A DNA stretch of 64,000 nt from Nonomuraea sp. SYSU D8015 (GTDB taxonomy: Bacteria > Actinomycetota > Actinomycetes > Streptosporangiales > Streptosporangiaceae), in the NCBI RefSeq assembly GCF_008065375.1, contig NZ_VJYI01000001.1, forward strand, positions 806,001 through 870,000. Direction: 5' to 3'. The notes under the pieces were generated by a model. The model did no database searches and was not told where the DNA came from. It saw nothing but the letters and a program-made list of their open reading frames with translations. The translations under genes were made by a program, and so were the position numbers. Positions 58,338 through 64,000 of the stretch are shown here, in pieces (within the stretch, counting starts at the first letter, position 1; each line of letters opens with the position of its first letter).

Positions 58338-59357
58338 TTGAGTCACAGCCTTCCGCTGGTCGGCGCCACGGTTGAGCGTTGCCGGCGCCTGTTCGAACCC
58401 GCCCTCCGTGAGGCGGTCTCCACGCTGGACCCTTGGGGCGCCCGGATGGCGGCGTTCGCGCTGGGCTGGTCGGACGCGGACGGCAGACCGTACCACGGGG
58501 ACGGTGGCAAGGGCGTGCGGCCCGCCATCGCCCTGCTCAGCGCCGAGGCCGTGGGCGCGCCGGCGGAGTCGGCGCTGCCCGTGGCGGTGGCGGTGGAGCT
58601 GGTGCACGCCTTCTCGCTGGCGCACGACGACATCATCGATCACGACGAGCGGCGCAGGCACCGGGAGGCGCTCTGGAAGGCGTACGGCGTGGGCCCCGCG
58701 CTGCTGACCGGCGACGCGCTCCTGGCCTTGGCGGTGCGGGAGCTCGCCGGGCTGCCGGAGGCGATGAAATACCTGTCGGCGGCCCTGGTCGAGCTCGTCC
58801 GCGGGCAGAGCGCCGACATGGCCTTCGAGAACCGGCCCTGGCAGGGGCCCAACGCGGTGACGATCGCCGAGTACACGGAGATGGCCGCGGGCAAGACCGG
58901 CGGCCTGCTGGGGGCGGCCGCGGCGGCGGGCGTGACCCGGGGCGCGGCTTCCGGAGCGCCGGGGCTCGCGGACCGGATGTGGGAGATGGGGCGCGACCTG
59001 GGGGTGGCCTTCCAGATCGCCGACGACATCCTCGGCATCTGGGGCGACCCGAACGTCACCGGCAAGCCCGTATACAACGATCTGCGCCGCGACAAGAAGA
59101 CCCTCCCCGTCCTGGCCGCGTTGTCCGCCGACCTCCCCGCCGCCCGCGAGCTCGCCTCCGTCCTCTCCACCGGGGTGACGGACGAGCCGTCGCTCCGCCA
59201 CGCCGCCCACCTCGTGGAGGAGGCCGGCGGCCGCGCCGCCGCGCAGGCGCTGGCCGACCGCCGCCTGTCGTCGGCCCTCGCCGCCCTGGACGAGTGTCTC
59301 CCCGGGGCGACGGAACTCCGCGCCCTGTGCGCGGCTCTGGCGAACCGCGCCCGCTGA
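58338..59357 (+). CDS. Polyprenyl (geranylgeranyl) diphosphate synthase
   Basis: A trans-isoprenyl diphosphate synthase of about 339 residues. First aspartate-rich motif DDIIDHDERRRHR (about 98-110, DDxxD), conserved GDGGKGVRPA (substrate site) and second motif DDILGIWGD (about 232). TTG 58338, with GGAG 6 bases upstream, is proposed as start; an in-frame ATG at 58266 is possible but would lie in palindrome 1 and add 24 atypical residues. Chain length is inferred as C20 from the neighbouring diterpene cyclases. It supplies GGPP to the class II enzyme. Confidence 0.88.
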   Translation: MSHSLPLVGATVERCRRLFEPALREAVSTLDPWGARMAAFALGWSDADGRPYHGDGGKGVRPAIALLSAEAVGAPAESALPVAVAVELVHAFSLAHDDIIDHDERRRHREALWKAYGVGPALLTGDALLALAVRELAGLPEAMKYLSAALVELVRGQSADMAFENRPWQGPNAVTIAEYTEMAAGKTGGLLGAAAAAGVTRGAASGAPGLADRMWEMGRDLGVAFQIADDILGIWGDPNVTGKPVYNDLRRDKKTLPVLAALSADLPAARELASVLSTGVTDEPSLRHAAHLVEEAGGRAAAQALADRRLSSALAALDECLPGATELRALCAALANRAR

Positions 59358-59400
59358 ACACCCCGGCTCCCGCGCGGACCGTCCGCCTGCCCCTCCCGAG

Positions 59401-59415
59401 CGGCGGCCTCCGCCG
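59401..59415. terminator. Hairpin between convergent genes
   Basis: CGGCGG-CCT-CCGCCG, a 6 bp stem with 3-base loop between the GGPP synthase and the aldo/keto reductase stops. Candidate bidirectional terminator; no U-run. Confidence 0.35.
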
Positions 59416-59453
59416 GGAGCACCCCGGGGATGGCGGGCCGGCCCTGCGGGTGG

Positions 59454-60383
59454 TCAGGGGCGGGAGGCCTCGTCCAAGAGGGACAGCTCCTCCGCGCTCA
59501 GCCTCAGCTCCGCCGCCGTCATCAGCGCCTGCAACTGCTCGACGTCACGCGCGCTCGCGATCGGCGCCGTGATCGTCGGCTGGGCCGAGAGCCAGGCCAG
59601 CGCCACGGAGGCCGGCTGGACCGAGCGCTCGGCCGCCACCTTGCCCAGCGCCTCCTGGGTCCGGCGACCGTGCTCGGTCGCCAGGTATTCGGCGGCCTTC
59701 CCGGCCCGCGGGCTGTCAACGGTCACGCCGGGCGCGTACTTGCCGGTCAGGAAGCCGCGCGCCAGCCCGAAGTACGGCGTGCTGGCCAGCCCTTCCCTCG
59801 CCACCACGTCCCGCAGCTCGCCCTCGTAGCCCCGCTCGACCAGGTTGTACTGCTGCTGCAGGGCGACGTACCGGACCAGCCCCTCGTCGTCGGAGATCTT
59901 GAGCGCGTCCGCCAGCCGGCCCGCGCCGTGGTTCGAGGCGCCGATGTACCGGACCTTGCCCTCGCGCACCAGCGCGTCGAACGCGGCCAGCGTCTCCACC
60001 ACCGGCGTGTCGTGGTCGTCCACATGCGCCCAGTAGAGGTCGATGTAGTCGGTGCGGAGCCGCCGCAGCGAGTCCTCGACCGCCGTGCGGATGGTGGCCG
60101 GGGCCAGCCCCTCCAGCCCTTCCAGCATGCCGACCTTGGTGGCGAGGACGAGCGAGTCGCGGTTGCGCCGGTCGGCCATCCACTCGCCGATGATCATCTC
60201 GGAGGTGGACTCGCCGGTCGCCCAGTGCGGATACACGTCGGCGGTGTCGATGAAGTTGCCGCCGCCCTCGACGTACGCGTCCAGGACCGCGAACGACGTC
60301 TCCTTGTCCGCCGTCCAGCCGAAGACGTTGGTGCCGAGCGATATCGGGAAAACGGACAGGGCCGTGGTTCCTATTGATCTCAT
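59454..60383 (-). CDS. Aldo/keto reductase
   Basis: A 309-residue (beta/alpha)8 oxidoreductase that starts MRSIGTTALSVFPISLGTNVFG at 60383. Catalytic Asp/Tyr lie in FIDTADVYPHWATGESTSE, Lys in LVLATKVG, and the usual His is replaced or shifted in YWAHVDDHDTP. The NADPH site is LAWLSAQPTITAPIASARDVEQL. AKRs reduce aldehydes and ketones with NADPH. It is convergent with the GGPP synthase, 96 bp away; whether it belongs to the diterpene pathway is uncertain. It is divergent from the esterase-like gene at 60421. Confidence 0.9.
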   Translation of the reverse strand: MRSIGTTALSVFPISLGTNVFGWTADKETSFAVLDAYVEGGGNFIDTADVYPHWATGESTSEMIIGEWMADRRNRDSLVLATKVGMLEGLEGLAPATIRTAVEDSLRRLRTDYIDLYWAHVDDHDTPVVETLAAFDALVREGKVRYIGASNHGAGRLADALKISDDEGLVRYVALQQQYNLVERGYEGELRDVVAREGLASTPYFGLARGFLTGKYAPGVTVDSPRAGKAAEYLATEHGRRTQEALGKVAAERSVQPASVALAWLSAQPTITAPIASARDVEQLQALMTAAELRLSAEELSLLDEASRP

Positions 60384-60420
60384 CCCGCTATTATCCGCGC
60401 ATCCAAAAAGGAGGCCTTCG

Positions 60421-61386
60421 ATGGCTCCCCGGTTACGCGGTTGCCTGGTCGGCGCGGTCGTCGCCGGCGGATTGTTCCTGGTGGGCGTGGCGGTCCTGCT
60501 GCCCTCCGGCGAGCGCCGGGCCGGGCCGGAACCCTCACCCTCCCCGACCGGAACCCCGCAGGCGCGGGTGGTGGCGGAGCGGCGGCTCGACGGGCGCAGG
60601 ATGGAGCTCACCATCAGGTCCCCGGCGCTCGGCGACGCCGTCACGAAGGTACGCCTCCTGCTCCCGCACCGCTGGGAGTCCCGCCGCGACTGGCCGGTGC
60701 TGTGGCTGCTGCACGGCGGGCTCGACGACCACACCTCCTGGACCGCCAGGACCGACGTCGAGGCGCTCACCCGCGACACCGGCGTGCTGGTCGTGATGCC
60801 CGACGGCGGCAGATGCGGCAGCTACTCCGACTGGTGGAACGGCGGCGACGGCGGCCCGCCGCGCTGGGCGACCTACCACCTGCGTGAGCTGCTGCCGCTG
60901 CTCGAATCCCGCTACCGCGCGGGCCCGCGCCGCGCGATCGCCGGCTACTCGATGGGCGGCCAGGGCGCCATGCTGTACGCGGCCGAGGGCCGCTTCGCGG
61001 CGGCGGCCTCGTTCAGCGGCGCCCTGCACATCCTCACCCCCGGCGTGCCGCAAGCCGTGATGGCCGGCACGGTGATCGGCTGCTTCGGCACCGACTGGAA
61101 GCGCATCTGGGGCGACCCGCGGGCACAGCGCTCCGTCTGGCGGGCGCACAACCCCTACGACCGCGCGGCGCGGCTCAGGGGCGTCGAGCTGTACGTGGCC
61201 GCGGGGGAGGGGGACCTGGTGGAGGACCTGGCGAACCGGGCGGCCAGGTCGTTCACCGCCCGGCTGGACGAGCTCGGCATCCCGGTGCGCACCCACTTCT
61301 ACCGCGGCGGCCACAACCACGCGTACTGGGAGAGGGAGCTGCACCGGGCCTACCCGATGCTCATGGCCGCGATCGGCGCGCGCTGA
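60421..61386 (+). CDS. Secreted alpha/beta-hydrolase, esterase D/antigen 85-like
   Basis: A 321-residue protein with AAAAGGAGG upstream of the ATG. An N-terminal membrane helix/signal anchor (LVGAVVAGGLFLVGVAVLL) is followed by a Pro/Ser linker, so the catalytic part is extracytoplasmic. The oxyanion region is LWLLHGGLDDHTSW, the nucleophile Ser is in IAGYSMGGQGA (about 180), and the catalytic His is probably in YRGGHNHAYW (about 301-305). The plan fits esterase-D/mycolyl-transferase-like hydrolases. Acyl transfer or ester cleavage at the cell surface is likely; the substrate is unknown. Confidence 0.85.
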   Translation: MAPRLRGCLVGAVVAGGLFLVGVAVLLPSGERRAGPEPSPSPTGTPQARVVAERRLDGRRMELTIRSPALGDAVTKVRLLLPHRWESRRDWPVLWLLHGGLDDHTSWTARTDVEALTRDTGVLVVMPDGGRCGSYSDWWNGGDGGPPRWATYHLRELLPLLESRYRAGPRRAIAGYSMGGQGAMLYAAEGRFAAAASFSGALHILTPGVPQAVMAGTVIGCFGTDWKRIWGDPRAQRSVWRAHNPYDRAARLRGVELYVAAGEGDLVEDLANRAARSFTARLDELGIPVRTHFYRGGHNHAYWERELHRAYPMLMAAIGAR

Positions 61387-61476
61387 CCGCATCCCCGCCC
61401 AAGGGCGAGCGGGCGGGCGCGAGGTGAGAGGAGAGCGCCGGGGCGGGCGCGGCCCGGGGGCGTTGAGTCGGCGGGC

Positions 61477-61602
61477 GGCGGCGGCCCCGGATCGGTCCTG
61501 GGCGGCGGGCGACGGCCCCGGCGTCAGTGGTGTGCGGCTGGCGGCGGCCCCGGATCGGTCCTGGGCGGCGGGCGGCGGCCCCGGCGTCAGCGGTGTGCGG
61601 CG
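61477..61602. repeat. 63 bp tandem duplication at the MFS gene 3' end
   Basis: Copies 61477-61539 and 61540-61602 differ at about 3 positions. The second copy holds the MFS stop codon and last codons; the first lies just downstream of the gene. Confidence 0.85.
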
Positions 61603-63098
61603 GACAGGTCGAGGTCGCGTGGTGTCAGCAGCCAGACCAGCAGGGCGGCCGCCAGCATCAGCGCCGCGCCCGCCCCGCAGGCCAGCGTCAGCGAGCCGGT
61701 GAACGCCGCCGTCGCCCGCCCGGCCAGCTCCGCGCCCGCCGCGCCCAGCTCGCCGGCCACGTCCAGTGCGCCGCCCAGCGACTCCCGCGCGATCCCGGCC
61801 GCCGGTCCGTCGTAATCGAGCGCGCCTCGGTACGCGGCCGCCGCGACGCTGCCGAGCACCGCCACGCCGAGCGCCCCGCCGATGTCGTAGCTGGTCTCCT
61901 CGATGGCGGCCGCGCTGCCCGACTTCGCGGCGGGCGTACCCGACATGATCACCGCGGAGGCCACCGCCAGCGCGCCGTTCCCGACGCCGATCAGCACCAG
62001 CAGGCCCGCGACCGGCCAGTAGCCCAGCGGCGCGGGCGCCACGACCAGCAGCAGGAAACCCGCCGCCATCACCGCCAGCCCGCCCGCGAGCACCGCGCGG
62101 GCGCCGATCCTGGCCGCGAGCGCCGGGGCGAGCGGCGAGGCCACGAGCGCGGCCAGCGCGGCGGGCAGCAGCCGCACGCCCGCCTCCAGCGGCGAGTAGC
62201 CCTGCACGAGCTGCATCCACTGCGCGAGCAGCAGCAGAACCGCCCCCATCGCGATCGACGTGGCCAGCGCCGTCGTCACCCCGGCGGAGAACGGCCCGCT
62301 GCGGAACAGCCTGAGCTCCAGCAGCGGATCGGGCCTGCGCAGGCACCGCGCGGCGAACCAGCCCAGCGCCACGGCCGCGACCGCCGTCGCCACCAGTGCG
62401 CCCGGCGAGGTGAGGCCGTGCTTGCCGAAGCTCTTGACCGCGTACACCAGCGCCACCATGCCCGCCATCGACAGGACCGTGGCGAGCGCGTCCCAGCGGC
62501 CGGGGCGCGGATTCCTGGACTCCGGCAGCAGGAACAGCCCGGCGCCGATCGCGGCCGCCATGACGGGGACGTTCAGCAGGAACGCCGAGTGCCAGGTGAA
62601 ATGCTCCAGCAGGAACCCGGCCAGGATGGGCCCCAGCGCGGCGCCCACCGCGGCCATCGCCGACCACACGCCCAGCGCCCTGGCGCGCTCACCGGGGTCG
62701 GCGAACAGGTTGCGGATCATGGAGAGCGTGGAGGGCATGATCATCGCACCGCCGACGCCGAGCAGCGCCCGTACCGCGATCACCTCCGCCGGGCTGCCGG
62801 CGAGCAGCACCGTCAGCGAGGCCAGCCCGAACACCGCCAGCCCGGTCAGCAGCATCCGCTTGCGTCCCCACCGGTCGCCCAGCGCGCTCACCGTGACCAG
62901 CAGTCCGGCCAGCACGAGCCCGTACGCGTCCACGATCCACAGCTGCTCGATCGAGCTCGGCCGCAGGTCCGCCGAGAGTGCCGGCAGCGCGACGTTGAGC
63001 ACGGTCATGTCCATGACCACGAGCAGCACGCCGGCCGACAGCACGACCAGGCCGGCCCAGCGGCGCCTGGCCGAGACGGGTGGTGTGGTGATCGTCAT
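61587..63098 (-). CDS. DHA2-type MFS drug exporter
   Basis: A 503-residue protein with 14 predicted membrane spans, typical of the EmrB/QacA family. Motif D1 is VVMDMTVLNVALPAL (about 27-41), motif A is GDRWGRKRMLL (about 74-84), and motif C is GVWSAMAAVGAALGPILAGFL. These exporters use the proton gradient to expel hydrophobic or cationic compounds. Its start overlaps the end of the TetR gene by 4 bp, so the two form an operon under their own operator. A link to export of the nearby diterpene is possible but unsupported. Confidence 0.92.
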   Translation of the reverse strand: MTITTPPVSARRRWAGLVVLSAGVLLVVMDMTVLNVALPALSADLRPSSIEQLWIVDAYGLVLAGLLVTVSALGDRWGRKRMLLTGLAVFGLASLTVLLAGSPAEVIAVRALLGVGGAMIMPSTLSMIRNLFADPGERARALGVWSAMAAVGAALGPILAGFLLEHFTWHSAFLLNVPVMAAAIGAGLFLLPESRNPRPGRWDALATVLSMAGMVALVYAVKSFGKHGLTSPGALVATAVAAVALGWFAARCLRRPDPLLELRLFRSGPFSAGVTTALATSIAMGAVLLLLAQWMQLVQGYSPLEAGVRLLPAALAALVASPLAPALAARIGARAVLAGGLAVMAAGFLLLVVAPAPLGYWPVAGLLVLIGVGNGALAVASAVIMSGTPAAKSGSAAAIEETSYDIGGALGVAVLGSVAAAAYRGALDYDGPAAGIARESLGGALDVAGELGAAGAELAGRATAAFTGSLTLACGAGAALMLAAALLVWLLTPRDLDLSAAHR

Positions 63099-63670
63099 GA
63101 GTCCCCCCGCCGGGATGCGGCGCCATACAGGAAGGTGTCCATGAGCAGCCTCGGGGCGTCCCTGCGGGCGAGGTCGCCGCGGCGCAGGCCGTCGCGCACG
63201 GCCACCAGCAGCCCGTACATCACGTAGCCCACCCAGGGGGCGGGCAGCCGGTCGCTCAGCAGGCCCGCGCGCTGGGCGGCGGCGTAGAAGGCGTTCTCGC
63301 GCGCCTCCAGCTCCTCGGCGCGGCGCAGCAGCTCGGGGTGGACCGCGAGGGTGTAGTCGGTCAGGCCGAATCCGTACTCGTCGGCGATCTCGATGAAGGC
63401 GGCGAGCAGGGCGTTCAGCGCCTTCTCGAGCTCGTCCCGGTCACCGGAGGCGGTGGCCGCGTCGAGCCCGGCGGCCAGCTGGGCCTGCTCCCACTGATCG
63501 TGGGCGCGGTGGCCGAGGGCCACCATCAGCTCCTCGCGGCTGCTGAAGTGCCGGTGCAACGTGGCCCTGCTGATGCCGACCGCCTCGGCGAGCTGCGCCA
63601 TGGAGGCGGACGGATCCTTGTTGAGGTGGTGGATCGCCGCGGTCATGATCTGGTCCCGGCTCATCGCCAT
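63095..63670 (-). CDS. TetR-family regulator of the MFS exporter
   Basis: A 191-residue protein. The HTH is ASMAQLAEAVGISRATLHRHF (about residues 22-42), followed by the usual SSREELMVALG. The C-terminal ligand-binding domain is all-helical. Start is ATG 63670 or, two codons on, ATG 63664. The gene order TetR-MFS with a dyad at 63691-63706 directly upstream suggests an autoregulated efflux operon induced by the exported compound. Confidence 0.92.
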   Translation of the reverse strand: MAMSRDQIMTAAIHHLNKDPSASMAQLAEAVGISRATLHRHFSSREELMVALGHRAHDQWEQAQLAAGLDAATASGDRDELEKALNALLAAFIEIADEYGFGLTDYTLAVHPELLRRAEELEARENAFYAAAQRAGLLSDRLPAPWVGYVMYGLLVAVRDGLRRGDLARRDAPRLLMDTFLYGAASRRGDS

Positions 63671-63690
63671 AAGACATCACCGTATCAATC

Positions 63691-63706
63691 GAGACATTTT
63701 CGTCTC
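63691..63706. promoter_or_regulatory. TetR-type operator dyad
   Basis: GAGACATTTTCGTCTC: perfect 5 bp arms GAGAC/GTCTC, 20 bp upstream of the TetR-MFS operon and 60 bp before the divergent TetR gene at 63767. Confidence 0.6.
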
Positions 63707-63766
63707 AGATGCTACATCATTGTGTCGTTCGGCCGGTGTCGTAGCCATGAAGCCGCAGGTGGCGCT

Positions 63767-64000
63767 ATGGTTCGTGCTGTGGTGACGGGTGACGCGCGCA
63801 CGCGCATCCTGGACGCGGCAGAGGAGCTGTTCGCGGGCTCCGGCTACGAGGCCACTCCGACTGCGGTCATCGCCAGGCTCGCGAAAGTGCCCAAAGGGCT
63901 GGTCTTTGACTATTTCCCGCGCAAGATCGACGTGCTCGTCGCTCTTGTGAACGAGCGCACGCACATCGAGGAGGGGCGCGAGGTCGACGCGGTCCCCGGC
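63767..64000 (+). CDS. TetR-family regulator, N-terminal part
   Basis: The gene runs off the window; 78 codons are visible. ARTRILDAAEELFAGSGYEATPTAVIARLA followed by KVPKGLVFDYFPRKIDVLVAL is a TetR HTH domain with the usual YF-x-K end of the recognition helix. The start may be ATG 63767 or GTG 63782. It is divergent from the TetR-MFS pair. The target is unknown. Confidence 0.85.
   Translation, partial: MVRAVVTGDARTRILDAAEELFAGSGYEATPTAVIARLAKVPKGLVFDYFPRKIDVLVALVNERTHIEEGREVDAVPG

Noticed and set aside
1..64000. CRISPR arrays, tRNA or rRNA genes, insertion sequences
   Set aside because: No regularly spaced repeats, cloverleaf-like or conserved rRNA segments, or transposase motifs were seen on either strand.

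Overview
This 64 kb window is high-GC DNA from a filamentous actinomycete. The signs are very high third-position GC, frequent GTG starts, ATGA or GTGA stop/start overlaps, a conservon (cvnA-D), two sugar ABC systems with no ATPase gene of their own, and a wealth of LacI regulators and glycosidases. The mix fits Streptosporangiales (a Nonomuraea-like genome), but this placement is inference from gene content only. No rRNA, tRNA, CRISPR array, insertion sequence or prophage was seen.

Layout. 0-5 kb: the end of a lipid kinase, then a minus-strand pair of SWIM-domain protein and SNF2-type helicase. 5-12.7 kb: a 55-residue protein; an envelope operon (holin-like protein, DUF3618 protein, BrkB-type membrane protein, chagasin-like lipoprotein); DUF1838 and HIT proteins; and an operon of LytS-type sensor, LytTR regulator, DUF485 protein and sodium:solute symporter. 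12.7-13.4 kb: gene debris. 13.4-18.7 kb: a sugar ABC transporter with a Cys/Met-metabolism PLP enzyme and a divergent LacI regulator. A 37 bp exact inverted repeat, made of the permease-gene 3' end, bounds this cassette. 18.8-24.8 kb: a secreted lyase-like protein and two tandem GH95-like exoglycosidases. 24.9-26.9 kb: a second DUF485/symporter pair behind a Crp-type site.

27.6-47.2 kb is one large glycan-use locus: an ABC transporter, GH1, a GH36-like protein, an FAD oxidoreductase, GH84 (opposite strand), a tandem metallo-beta-lactamase protein, LacI, ROK kinase, SIS isomerase, GH38 alpha-mannosidase and an unclassified alpha/alpha-barrel protein. Three copies of one 18 bp operator, near the transporter, the GH84/MBL-LacI divergence and the ROK promoter, suggest a single autoregulated LacI regulon. 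The enzyme set suggests import and trimming of a mannose- and GlcNAc-containing glycan.

47.2-50.3 kb: an NAD(P)-binding epimerase-like protein and an erythromycin-esterase-family enzyme divergent from a double-HTH MerR regulator. 50.3-54.0 kb: the conservon. 54.2-59.4 kb: a compact diterpenoid gene set with class I terpene synthase, class II (DxDTT) diterpene cyclase, cytochrome P450 and GGPP synthase; the GGPP synthase lies behind two 19 bp palindromes. 59.4-64 kb: an aldo/keto reductase, a secreted esterase-like hydrolase, a DHA2-type MFS exporter with its TetR regulator, and the start of another TetR regulator.
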